DNA of 64,000 nucleotides from NCBI GenBank assembly GCA_037074765.1, contig JBAMDO010000142.1, positions 1 to 64,000 on the forward strand, written 5' to 3'. A program made the position numbers and the translations under genes. This DNA is from Mansonella perstans. Its lineage: Eukaryota > Nematoda > Chromadorea > Rhabditida > Onchocercidae. Positions 1 to 11,591 of the stretch are shown piece by piece. The notes under the pieces are model-generated. The model did no database searches. It was given only the letters and a program-made list of their open reading frames with translations, and was not told the origin of the DNA. Position 1 is the first letter of the stretch. Each line of letters begins with the position of its first letter.

Positions 1-813
1 CGAAGTTTTCCGTATTTTTCGAGTTTTAGATCTCGATTTCTTTTATTTGGCCACGGATCTCAAACTGGATTGCAGTTAATGTAAAAGCTCTCTTTTTTTC
101 TATTTTTGGAAAGATTGAAAAATTTTAAGTATTAACTGATTCAACGATAGACTATGAAATAGCAAGATTGGCAACACTACTTGTTGAGTTCGAACAGTTC
201 CGGTTTTCAAGCACCAAAATTTTTTTTTGCTTTTTCCGCGAGGAAGAATAAATGAATTTTTAAGAAATCTGATTTAAATGTGACTTTTAAAAGAACTGTT
301 CGAAATTTAGCGAGCAATATGTCAGTAAAATCTATCGGACAAAAAAGCTCGGTTGTTAGCAGTCTTTATTCTGCATATATGTTACTGCGAAAAGTAGAAT
401 AAAATGGCATGAAGCGGCAAACAGACGACACTTTAAAGGGGACAGGAGGCCTGAGTCTTCATTTTTTCCGACATTGAATATTTCTTGTTGCGCTATCATC
501 TTTCCATCTGCATCCTTATCTTCAGTGCTTATACTTTATTTCAGTAATGTGGATATGGAACAGCTACCATTAATTGTTTTAGTGTGTAATATATTTGATA
601 ACGCGTTGTTGTGCTTTGGTTTGATTCAGGATAAAGATTGAGATTATATTTGCAAAAAAATTTAAATCATTTGAAACATCAGGATTTGTATATTTTTCTC
701 TCTAAATAAATCATAAAGAACAGTGAAAAACACTGTATGCTTAATGAGCGTTTACAGTGCGACGAATTCGCAGTTTGATCTATTTTCATTTTTTTCATTC
801 CTCCTTGAACAAT

Positions 814-891
814 CCTCATTAATCTTTTTTTTCCTCATTAATCTTTTTTTTCCTCATTAATCTTTTTTTTCCTCATTAATCTTTTTTTCAG
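814..891 (+). repeat. Four tandem copies of a 19-base pyrimidine-rich unit
   Basis: Copies begin at 814, 833, 852 and 871. Each is CCTCATTAA followed by TCTTTTTTTT; the last ends in CAG at 889-891. The array directly supplies the polypyrimidine tract and AG of the acceptor of the exon at 892. Confidence 0.9.
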
Positions 892-1371
892 TAATCATTA
901 CTCTGTCCCGGAATACCCTCTGTCTGAAGTCTAAAGCCTACACTGCTCGGTAAGAAATGCTTTGATTTCTGGCTTCTTATTGTTTTCATCTCTTCTGGCA
1001 ATTACTACGGTTTGACTTTTCAAATTTCATTAACTTGTGCTTTGATAAGAAAATATTTCCAAGTCGATTTCATAATCACATTCGTTTTACTGATATTTTG
1101 ATTTACATAGACAAATAAACGGTGATTATATAGGATAGCACGAGTTGCTGCTACCCGATTGTTCCTTGGTGCAATCTGTTCTGCCATTCTTGCCAAAATT
1201 GCAACAGCGAAGAAGCGTCTTTCAAAAATAATTTTAATCAGAAAATTCAGGAATTTTCTGAACTTAAAACAAAGCGACAGCCACTCTATTAGGGCTGATG
1301 GTCTATCGTCCAGTCACCACTGTCATACGACGAAATTTTTATCACAGAAACAACAAAAATCATCAAATTAA
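892..1371 (+). CDS. 3' end of an unidentified gene (two exons)
   Basis: I do not recognise the family. Two exons fit: 892-949, entered through a pyrimidine-rich CAG and left through GTAAGA, and 1134-1371, entered after TATATAG. The phases match (two bases carried over plus one), the 184-base intron is normal for this genome, and the joined frame stays open to TAA at 1369-1371. The second exon encodes a hydrophobic stretch (FLGAICSAILAKI) followed by a basic patch (ATAKKRLSKI) and a Ser/Gln/Lys-rich tail, as in the cytoplasmic end of a membrane protein. The start lies upstream and was not found. An alternative is that exon 892-949 splices in phase to 3535 and is a 5' exon of the TMEM200-like gene. 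Confidence 0.4.
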
Positions 1372-1492
1372 TGAACTTTCGGTATACTTTTTGTTGTTCT
1401 AGAAAATGTTAAGGTGGTTTTGTTATGAATAAAGAGTGTGATAATATGATTAAAATGGGATTTTTTCTCTTGATTATTTTATCAAAATATCT

Positions 1493-1675
1493 GTGATAGC
1501 CTAATCCATCAAGCTACTGAATCTATTCTTCAGTGATCAACAAATGACATGACATGTGCTACACTTTAAGTGAATAATAAGCTCTGGTGATAGCCTAATC
1601 CATCAAGCTACTAAATCTATTCTTCAGTGATCAACAAATGACATGACATGTGCTACATTTTAAATAAATAATAAG
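1493..1675. repeat. Tandem duplication, unit about 94 bases
   Basis: The block starting GTGATAGCCTAATCCATC at 1493 is repeated from 1587 with a few substitutions (for example CTACTGAATC against CTACTAAATC). Non-coding. Confidence 0.85.
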
Positions 1676-3514
1676 CAAGTCTCGTACATTCTAAATGGCA
1701 ATTTTAAAAAATAATGCTTATTACAATAATACATAATTGTTCTCGAGAAGCGGAATTTTATCATTTCCTTGATTGTATTCAAAATAGAACCACTCCTTTG
1801 GGAATTGTTTTTAAACTCTTCATTGAATTAAATAAACTGTTAGTAATTAACCGTCAGCGAGTTATGAAAATAAGATGATGTATGTAACTAAATTGAGAGT
1901 TTGAAAAGCTTGAAAAAGAAATGAAGGATTTAATTATATTGCTCAAGTTTTTGCAGGCTTAGGTTTATTAAACTATAAAATTTCTGATTGCCGGATATTC
2001 CTTATTTGACTATAAATTTATTATTACTCAGCTTGAAAAACGTGAACGTATTTCTATTTGAAACAAGTATATATCGCTTGTACCTCTAGTTTTCGTTAAT
2101 CAAACTGCGAATAAGATATTTTAAAGGTAACTTTCTTGACTCCGATGGCATTTGAAATATTTTGCTAATTCCTGTCCTATTTTCCGATTTTCTAATCTGT
2201 ATACACTTGATATAGATAAAGCTATTCCAATTTTCTCCGATAAAATTCTCGTATGAAGAAGCATCAATTCGTTTAAGTCGGCTTTATCTATATGAAATGC
2301 GTATGTATTTGCCATCACGCAATCGTATTCCATTTCATCTCTGGTTTCATTCTATTGCTTTTAAGATTCGTAAAATAACTTTCTTGTGTTTCATGAAATT
2401 CGATAGCTTATTTTTATGCTTTCAGTTTCAGCCCTGGCTAATTTCTAGATCATCAAGTTTATCTGTTTTTGAAACTATAATTTAAATTTATCTATCCTTT
2501 TATTCTCTAAGATTTTAAAATAATTCATACCAATAAGCGCGGTGAAAATTCGATGTTCACCTTATATATATATATACATATATATATATTGCCATTCCTA
2601 TATCGCAAGCAAACTGACATAGTCCTATGCATTATTATCCGAAAAAGACACTCTAATCTTCTTTTATCTTTTTTGGAGAGGAAGAGTTAATTGATTTCAT
2701 TATTTCTTTCTGTTTATTTCTAGGAACACTGCAAACATTAGCTTATTCAGTTTTCTTCACTGCATTATAATTACCCATTCATCATTTTTAAATTTTCTCT
2801 TATGAAATTACGGATTATTAATAGTCCTTTCGTTCACAAAGTTAATCTTTTAAAATTTTGAATGTCTCTTTTTTTGGAAACGCATCTTTTGCATTAATGT
2901 AAAAATCGAATTTTGGAGTTTAATTTATGTCTGAAAATCACAAAATAGTAACACAAATAAATTATTTAAATCATCCTATCAAAATGAAATTTTTCATATA
3001 AGATAATTTGCTTCGTACGATATTTTTTTTAACGAATATCTATAAAAGATATATAACGTCATTATGCTTTTCTCAAATTTTGAAGAATTTCCATAAAACC
3101 ATAGTAGCTGATTGTTTGTAACAAGCGATAAATAATTGTATCATCCATCAACTAACCAATTAACAATATATTTACTTTCATAATATTTATTTTGTCATGA
3201 ATGTTTAGCTGAATAAAATTGATAATCTGATATCATTAAGATTTTTCTTGGATTAGCCTTCTAGAATTTTTTTTTGGGTTAGCCTTCTGAAGACAAATTT
3301 GAAAGGAAACTAAATAAAAGTCGAAAAAAAATCACTTTCATTTGCTTGAAGAAAATTTGGAAGCCTTTGGCTGAAATTCCGAAATGCAACTGGAATCTCG
3401 CCTTAAAATTTTGCACATAACTAGTTTTTTTTTTGTAGAAAAACTTGTTAGAAAAATTATTTACAATTATTGAAAACAGCAAAATTGCAATTTGTCTGAA
3501 ACAATCTGCTTCAG
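1676..3514. other. Non-coding stretch upstream of the TMEM200-like gene
   Basis: I see no coding exon here. It holds a TA-dinucleotide tract near 2563-2590 and AT-rich filler. The missing 5' exon(s) of the downstream TMEM200-like gene may lie here unrecognised. Confidence 0.5.
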
Positions 3515-5687
3515 ACGTTATGGTTGGCATGCAGAGCGATTATTTTTGGCAGTATTATTATTACTTTCGGCATTTTGATGTCCATACTTGGTTATTTTTA
3601 TGTCTATCTGTCTCAGGTTTGTATTTTTCCACCTGATTCGAGTGTAAGGATTAATTTATTTTGCCAAATTCAAGTGGAAGTTTGTAGGGAATTGTATATA
3701 AAAAAATTAAAAACTGTATCTATGCAAATTTATGTCACTTTTAATTTTATGGGTTCTATTATGAGTTTCGAGTCTTTTAAGAATTCAATAAAATCATTTC
3801 GTTATTTCAGAATGTTTGCAAGGACCAATTTACTTTGCCAAATTTAAGTAAAAGTTGCAGGAAATTGTATACAATGCGAATGATGGTACCAGTAAGACGT
3901 ACACTAACTGGACCAAACGATACTTATTTAAAAGTTTGCAGTATCTGGGACCAGTTGCAATGGGCACAGGTTCATTCATCCTTATTATAGCCTGCGTTGT
4001 CACCCTCGAAAACAGGGACAAGAATGCACAGGTTATAATTTTTTTGCTGGAGTCCCCTAACAGAAATTAAATCTGTGATAATTTTAATTTTAATCCATGA
4101 TACATGTGATTTCTTTAGAGTAAAGAGCTCAGTTTTTCCGATGATTATTGCAGGTACTACACAAAGTAAAAATTGATCCATGTAAGAAAACATCTTCATT
4201 ACAAAAGGATGTGGTATTGAAACGTTTACCAATGACCGACAAAGAGATACGTGAGTGGATACCTCAATACAAAATTGTTCCATTATCAAGATGTGATTCC
4301 AATTCAAGTAAATGCTTTCTAATTTTCCTACACGAATGTTAGATCCTTTTAGTCACAACAGCGTTTCATCTAACAGCATAGTTCATTACATCCTTATTGG
4401 CATACTGAAGTGCTTGTTGAATATTTAATCATTAAGATGTTTAGCTTTACCTTTCCCACAGAAATTACTACCTTTTCTATTTTCGGTTTTTCATTTGTTT
4501 TTGATTTATGTAATAAAACTATCATTTACTAATATTGTTATTTGCAGCGTTGTATAAGCAGCGGAAATATCGTTCCACTCCATGTATACCTCAAATGCTT
4601 CTCCATGATATTGATAATAGGTCAAATTTTTTTCGAATCCATGATATAGCTTTATGGTTAGTGAGAATACATTGAACTCTGATTAAACAACGATGAAAGT
4701 TGCTTGATTTTGTGTGTAATTCCCATCGGTCTGAAATTCAATCAAATCTAGAATTAAAAACTCAAATTTCAACAAATTCTATAACTCTTATAAGTTTCAT
4801 GGTGTTATTTAGATTAACTAAAAGTGTTAAAAAATTGCTAGAAACTCGATAATTTCGAAATAAATTGGGGCAGTATTACCAGTATTTCTCTAAATCTTTT
4901 AAGATAAAGTGCACTGCTTATTAAAGGGAAAAATTATAGGAATGTGTACGGACGATATCGTAATAGTCATATCTTTGACACCGAAAATGATATAGTATCT
5001 GATCTGCACAATCATGGCCGCGCTTGTACGTCCACGTCCATAAATGAACACTGCAACCATTCTTCCCATTGGTCTGCTTTGAATTGCTTTGAAAGGCAGA
5101 TTTCAATTTCTACAGTTTATCTCAGAATGCAAAATTTAATTATTATTTACTAGTGCCATAAATTCTTCAAAAAGATTACAATGCCTTTTCATTTGGAGAG
5201 AGTCATTCATGCTGTCAATGATAACTGTCATGTATATACTGCGGATTTTTTTGAGATTAAACAACGTATATATAATGGAGTATTGAAGTACATTGCAGGC
5301 AAGATGTGACTGTTGAATTGCATAGACCACCTCCGATGTTGTTGTCGAGTACCATAAGGTCAAACTTTTTCTTCAGTCATTTTTCCACAACAAAAGTAGA
5401 CTGCGTTTCATTATGTTTGCTGCAGTCATTTCAGGAAAACTAACGATCAGGCGTGTAATGAAGATAATATTGTTGTTCCTGTGGCAATTGCTACCACCAC
5501 CAGTACTGCTGATTCTACTGTCAATGTCATGCTGGTCGCTCGAACTAGTTGTACGATTTCGGAAGGATATGAAAGAAATGCTCCACTAGCATCTTTAGAC
5601 ATTGAACTTGGCACTTCGAGCAGCTCATCTTCGTCCAATATAAAAGTTCCGAATTTGAACAGCTTCCACTCATTCTTTAGTGGATGA
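3515..5687 (+). CDS. TMEM200-family two-pass membrane protein (5' end missing)
   Basis: The second membrane segment carries the family signature: LQYLGPVAMGTGSFILI, then ENRDK, which matches the vertebrate TMEM200 pattern of GP-MG-G, a hydrophobic run and ENRDK. Exons: 3515 (or 3535)-3616, 3861-4031, 4154-4307, 4548-4620 and 5435-5687, with all phases matching and a TGA stop at 5685-5687. Exon 1 encodes the first hydrophobic segment (AIIFGSIIITFGILMSILGYF). The tail after the second segment is hydrophilic, with a run of seven serines near the end. TMEM200 proteins are integral membrane proteins of unknown biochemical role. Two acceptors are possible for the first visible exon: TTCAG at 3514 or GCAG at 3534; the second would splice in phase from 949. 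The initiator exon was not identified. Confidence 0.8.
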
Positions 5688-6037
5688 TCATATGGCAAAG
5701 AAGCTGTCTAAATTTGGTTTGGATTGGATCTTTCATATTTTATGCTGCTTTGTCATCCAATGACAGTTGATATTATCAAATATTTTCAGCAAATGTTTGA
5801 ATAATATATTTGTTGTGGCAGACAGACTGGTTAACAAGGCTGAAAGCAATCAAATAAATTTCTTGGTGTTATCAGAAATTTGGACTGAATATTTTATAAG
5901 AAATAAACTACGTCAGAGAAATTTATTTTTTAAGGTAACGGTTTACTGCGCGAAGTTTTGCTATGCTCTGTATCGTGTACTTTCATGTTCAGCAAAAACA
6001 AGAAATTTTGTTCAATTTTTTTAGTAGAAATTGGTAA

Positions 6038-6155
6038 TACATTTTAATCAGTATAAGAAGAAATTGAAATTCTCTGTCTTGCGTTACAAATTTTTGCACA
6101 ATATTATTTTTGAACATCTCAGTGGAAATTATTCGAGCCCTGTTAAATTGACACA
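6038..6155. repeat. Left copy of a diverged direct repeat flanking a retrotransposon relic
   Basis: About 115 bases match 7439-7553 with substitutions and small indels. Shared blocks include AAATTGAAATT, ACATCTCAGTGG, ATTCGAGCC / CTTCGAGCC and GACACAGT. The two copies bracket the relic. Confidence 0.7.
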
Positions 6156-6163
6156 GTCGTGGC

Positions 6164-7265
6164 TTAGCTGCGCAAACAAAGATTTACTGAATTTCGTCCA
6201 CGTTTGACACAGACTCGCTTGTGATTAAGAAAACCAATACGGGATAGGCAAGAATGGTTGCATATAATACACTGGAAAATCTGCTTAGGTGATGTGGGCA
6301 GTGTATGGGTTTTTCTGCGATATCTTCTCTCTTCGATATTGCTTCTACAGGTAATTGCAAGGAAAAGCAGCATTATGAATTATGTATCTCCGTAACTCCC
6401 GATTGGATGCTAGAGTAGAACATTTATAGTAGTCAATTTGACTGAAGTCAAGATACTGTTTTAGAAAATCTTTATATCGCTTTTCAGGAATATCTCTCAT
6501 GCGGAAGCCGGTGACAAATTCGCCATACAGGACAATCTGGGGACACGGTGATTCTCCATTCTGGATATGGATATGTGCCCTGCCCAACGCAGTTGCATCC
6601 TCAGAAGCATGGCTTCAATGCTAATGATAGCTGCCTATTAAAGAACTGTCTCATTTTTTACATGATCAATGAAGTGGATGTTGAGGATTAGCAGAGGTAG
6701 CCTGATGGAAATGTTCGAGGAGACACGGGTGATGGCGGTAGCTGACCCAGAATACAGTTCCATACAAAAGAAAAGACAGTATCATGACTCTATAAACAGC
6801 AACTTTGATATTATTTTTCAGATTTTTGTTGTACCAAACTCTTCTATGAAGCTTTCTAAAGACCCTTGTGTTGCCTATCTCTTTGTCAATCGTGGCGATA
6901 GAGGAATTGCCCAGATAACTATACTGGTGGCCAGCTTTAAATTTGAATTCCCTATGACGAAGTATGGAGAATAGTATTTAACTTGTGTTGCTGGTTGCTA
7001 GACAAATATTTCTGTCTTTTTTATGTTGATTTCCAGTCCAAAGTGCTTAGCGGCTTCCACGAAGCAAAATGTTAAACACTGCAGAACCGCTTCAGTGTGA
7101 GCAACAAAGTGATTTAGGATCTTGGTGTGCGTTCTTAGTAGTTTTGGGTTGAATAAGTCGCCGTCAATACGGTAGCGGATATGAATACGTTTTCTTTGTC
7201 AAGGTCTGCCGTCACGATTTGTAGTATTATATTGAAGAAAGTGATGAATAGGGGGACACAGTCTT
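6164..7265 (-). mobile_element. Decayed non-LTR (LINE-type) retrotransposon, 3' half of the reverse transcriptase ORF
   Basis: Read on the minus strand, fragments follow the order of animal non-LTR reverse transcriptases. Near 7185-7030 is RYRIDGDLFN, then VAHTEAVLQ and HFGLEINIKKT, which correspond to the palm region after the active site and the KKTE block. Near 6587-6390 are LYGEFVTGFR, KRYKDFLKQYLDF and LASNRELRR. At 6290-6210 is a terminal zinc-finger-like piece with FQCIICNHSCLSRIGFLNH and a following C. Frames are interrupted by stops and shifts, so this is not a functional gene. The FADD-containing stretch expected between LFNPKLL and AHTEA is absent. No poly(A) tail or intact 5' end is visible. 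I cannot assign the clade without a search. Confidence 0.8.
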
Positions 7266-7438
7266 TTTTCATATCGTTAATTAATGAGAAAGCCTACGAA
7301 GTAGTGCATTGGCATATCTGACTTGATCGCGCTAATTTTCATGTAACAGGATGATCATTTTGAGGAATTTGGCGGAACATCCTATTCTTTCCAAGATCTA
7401 CCGTAAGCCATTTCTACTTACAATAGTATTGAATTGAT

Positions 7439-7553
7439 AACACTGTTTAGTTAGTACAAGAAAAAATTGAAATTTCCTGTCTTTCGATAAAAATTTTTCA
7501 TTACTTTTGGACATCTCAGTGGGAAATTCTTCGAGCCTATTAAAATCGACACA
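7439..7553. repeat. Right copy of the direct repeat flanking the relic
   Basis: Diverged copy of 6038-6155 in the same orientation, about 1.4 kb away. See that entry. Confidence 0.7.
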
Positions 7554-8802
7554 GTAAAAACGGACGCTCTCCCTAATTTCAAAAGTGCATCATAACTTCT
7601 TCTAAATCATTAGAATTTTTTGTATAAATACATACAGGATTGTTATTAACCTAAATTTGAAATTGATAGCAGTTTTCTGCTTGGAAGAATTAGGAATTGA
7701 ATAGAGTAGAATTCTGATGGATTACAAAGCACAAAATCGAATTTCGCCAAAATTTTTCGCAAAAAATATAGTAATTTATATTTTTATATATTTAATTTTT
7801 ACATTTATATATAATACAAATTATCAAACAAATTCTTTAGAATGCTTCTCTTTCGAGTTTTTTCACCGAATTAGAATTCTATTAAATAATAGTGATGAAA
7901 TGAAATTCACTGAGTTTTGCACTGCTTTGCAGCACTGTTTGTAATTATTAGGACAGAGTTTTTTCTAAAATTCCAATGAAATTTATCCCAAGGGATTATC
8001 GCCTTGAACAGATATCAGAATATTTTGGTCGTCAATCCTTGCCGTTACAACTTATATCCAGCATTTACAAATTGCTTATTGAGTCATATTTTTATGTTGC
8101 AAGAACTAAATCGATATTGCTATTCCAGAAATAGCCTAACTTAGAATTTTCCGTTCTATTTAATTCAGTGAGATTATAATTTTTTCCTATGAAAAAAAAA
8201 AACTTGGTAAAAGTATCGTAGTTTCTTTTTTTCATATCTAACTAATTCAGTAAGCCATTTTGTTTAAACATGAACTCACTGTAAGCATTTTACCAGTGAA
8301 TTTTTGGCAACTTCAAAACATTTACAGAATTACAAGAAAAAGCGCGAGTTGCTCTGTTGCTTACAGATCAAATGATTTGACTAATTTATGTCGTTGTTGT
8401 CTTTTATGACTTTTCTGCCATTGCTTTGATTCAAGGTCAATTGTTGAATAAATTTTTTAATATGCTGATTGCAGTGTTAATAAATGAAAGTATTGCTGAA
8501 ATTTTGACAATTAATTTTAGCACTGATGAGAGAGAGAGAGAGAAGACAATCAAGTTATAAGATCTTGGGGTTTCTTTTATATTTCTGGAAAAATTAGACA
8601 CAATCATTTTCAAAAATGATTGAAAATTAATTTCAACGCGAGTAAAATTTAAGTAAAATCAAAAGTTACGAGGTTTGCATTCTCATTCTTTGCTTCTCTT
8701 TAATATTTAATATGAATTTTGTTACTTCACAACTTAAATTTTATCATGAAATATGGAAGTCGAATAATGTCGAGAATTGGCAAATACTGTTTACTATCAA
8801 AA
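7554..8802. other. Gene-free stretch
   Basis: No exon with good splice sites or protein-like composition was seen. A short GA-dinucleotide run lies at about 8526-8543. Confidence 0.6.
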
Positions 8803-8884
8803 GATGACATAAATATACTCCAGGAAGCATGATATGACATAAATATATCCAGGAAGCATGATATGCCATAAATATATTCCAGGA
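8803..8884. repeat. Short tandem repeat, about 2.8 copies of a unit near 30 bases
   Basis: ATGACATAAATATA followed by CTCCAGGAAGCAT-type sequence is repeated three times with small indels. It lies about 100 bases beyond the 3' end of the FKBP gene. Confidence 0.8.
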
Positions 8885-8984
8885 TCTTCAATATAACCAA
8901 AAAATTATGACGCTTTCATGCATCGCCTGGTGTGCAAAATTTGCTTAGGTAGGTGAGAATTAAGACAGTTATTTGATGCAAAAT

Positions 8985-11591
8985 TTAAAGCTCATCTTTC
9001 GAAAATATTGGTAGAACGACTGGTTCCCCTTGCAATATTTGGTCGGCTTGGTCAATTTCCTGCAATAAAAAAGTAACAATTTATTAATTTATACTGGAAA
9101 TGAAAATATTGATTTCCTCATGATAAGTGTGAAATAATGTTATGAATTGCCCACCGAGACAGAAACAATGCCGTCGTTGTTAAAATCTAGAATCCAAGCG
9201 ATCGATGGATCCCGTTTTCGACCTTCTAGTTTTTTTTCATTCGCTGCTGCAGCCATTACCGCCATATCTCGCTCCATTACTTGTCGGAATTCTACCAATT
9301 CTACCCGTCCATTTCTATCAATATCAAAATATCTGCAAAAAATTTTTATTTTACTCATAAATTCAATTGTTGTGACCAGTGTGTTCGATATTTAATTTAA
9401 TATACTTCCTCAGTGCAGTTGCACTTCCAACTGAAATAGCTGAAAAATATTTGAAACAGTTACCTGATATAATACTTGGCGGCAAACACATAATCAATAT
9501 TTTCATTGCTCCATGTTTTGCCGAAATTTCTCTTCAGATTTTCTTGAAATTTAACCAACTAAAACTTTTTCTTTAAGAAAAAGAGGCAATTTATGAGTGG
9601 TTGATTTTGCAAAATTTTTGATTCAAAACAAAATTCTTGATGATAGGATTGTTATTTTAGTTTAATTCGTTTCAAGAAGAACTTGTTAAATTTACAATAA
9701 TTTTTTAATTAACAAGACTACAATTGTGATTAGATTTTACCAAAATAAAGCGTATCTTCATCATTGATTTGCACAAATTACTGTGATGAAAAATGATAAG
9801 ATTGATTTTTTGTAAAGCGACGAATTGATAATGGATGGAGTAGAAATGATAAACTTTCAATAATAAAAATTTGATTTGCAATAATAATTTAAAACCTCAT
9901 TTTCAGATAGTACTGTATCGTTGTTGATATCCAGAAAATTGAATTGCAAATCTAGTGACCACGGCTCAACAGAAAGCATTTCAATGTTGAAAAAGAGCCA
10001 ATGCTCATCGTTGGGAATATTTTTCCATACTGTAAATCAGTTTTAAATATCAGTCGAAACAAGATTCATTTCTAACTGAAATGCTGCGCTATTTTTTTTT
10101 TCTGTCGATTCATTCCTTCTTTTGCATAGCTAATACCAGTGGTCTAATTAGAATTTTTAGTTAATGAGACTTCGAAAGTTTTTGACAAAACATAAAATAG
10201 CAGAATGATACAGCTTGATGTTAGAGGTTGTAACAATTTACAATAATAACGCACTTGATTCAATGTAATTATTACGAAGTATAAATGAATATTGAAACAT
10301 TCATTATTAAAGAGGTTCCGTCATTTATCACCTCACTGCAATATTATTCTTTTCTCGTATACAGTACAAATAGTGATTGGAAGCTTACTTCGCCCTCATT
10401 AATTTATAAGGTGATATAGTAAAGGCTTATGAAAAGTTATAAGTAGTTATGGTAAGAAATTTATGTATTTCGTTGAGTAAATTGAATTTAACAAGCAGAG
10501 AGCAATAGAATGCGAATGAGAGGTTTTACGAGTTCAATTTTTTTTTTTTTTATCAACCGTTCTATTAATATCCATTATTACATTTACCTTTGCTTTTCCT
10601 TTTCCGGCTTAGTCGATATGGGACCTGAATTTTCCTTAATTCAGTGTTGCACATTCCACGCATACCTTTATCTAATCCAGGTATTATCATACCAACGCCA
10701 AGTTGTATTCGAATTGGTTCACGTCCATACGATTGGTCACATTTTTTATTAGCTTCAGTGAATGCTTTGTAGTGAAATGTTATAAAATCTTTACGTTTCG
10801 CAGCACGTGGACAGTCCATTGGGCGCCATGTCTTCTCCACCTGAAATTTATACTGAAATAATCTAAACAAGTGAGTTTAAAAGTTTTAGATGAACAGATC
10901 AAATGTGAGCAGAAATAGAATATTTTTTCTAGCAACCAATGAATCATCTGTCGATAGATGAAATGAATTCATTTCAAGAAATCCTCTCTCTAACCGAGAG
11001 AAAAATATTGATATGAATTATAGACAAAAATATGCTTATTAGATATTGAACCGAGTAAAAAAAAAATACGTATTTTTCATCTCTAAAAGATTGACCTTGA
11101 TGTCAAGTGGGCCACCATTCGACATTTCTTCAAGTTGTCTTATTTGCGCTGCGGTCATCGGTTGTCCTTCACCGCGTATTTCAATTACTGGTATGCTGTC
11201 TTCAATTCTTCGTTTCTTTCCCACTTCATACACAATTGGTACGTCCGTTTCAACGATATCTGAGCAGCAACCTAAAATTTGAACGTTCCAAAAGAAATAA
11301 AGATGAAATACGAATAAATTCTTTTCCGAGGGTGTTTTTTGATTGCTTGAATAAGAGTGATTCCTATAATCAATCGATCGATAACACATTTCTTTGGGAA
11401 AAGTTTCAATGGTCGCACTCTCAGTCATCTCCTGTTTCTTTCCCAATCTTTTCTGAGTGGATTTCTACATTATTCAAATTTATTAGATATTTCGACATCT
11501 TTTTCATATTATAAAGTTTAATAAAAAATGGTTTACCTGATGAAAATAAGAAGGTTATAAGAAAGAACTGGGCAAATGACGTCCGCAACAT
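8985..11591 (-). CDS. ER-lumenal FKBP-type prolyl isomerase with three EF-hands and KDEL
   Basis: A 321-residue protein in seven exons: 11591-11537, 11271-11096, 10840-10588, 10029-9896, 9558-9464, 9332-9155 and 9059-8985. All phases match. Residues 1-19 form a signal peptide (MLRTSFAQFFLITFLFSSG). The FKBP domain spans exons 2-4, with TFHYKAFTEAN, GVGMIIPGLDKGMRGMC and WLFFNIEMLSVE. Three EF-hand loops follow: DINNDTVLSENE (Thr where Gly is usual), DIDRNGRVELVE and DFNNDGIVSVSE; the first and third loops are split by introns just before their last Glu. The C-terminus is KDEL, the ER-retention signal. The architecture matches FKBP7/FKBP14, calcium-binding ER foldases acting on secreted proteins such as collagens. 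Several residues of the FKBP12-type active site are not conserved (no aromatic after GMIIPG; a basic segment RLSRKRKSKG where the YG of the 80s loop is expected), so isomerase activity may be reduced. The start is the first ATG before the signal peptide. Confidence 0.93.

Noticed and set aside
814..891. CRISPR-like array
   Set aside because: Units are contiguous with no spacers; it is a simple tandem repeat in a eukaryotic genome.
1134..1371. Inward-rectifier potassium channel tail
   Set aside because: The hydrophobic run followed by AKIATAKKR is only superficially similar; the pore motif is absent and the rest does not align.
3972..4307. 111-codon minus-strand frame
   Set aside because: Antisense to the two TMEM200-like exons that carry the family signature.
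11107..11514. 135-codon plus-strand frame
   Set aside because: It is antisense to FKBP exon 2, whose protein match and splice sites are clear; the composition is that of a shadow frame.
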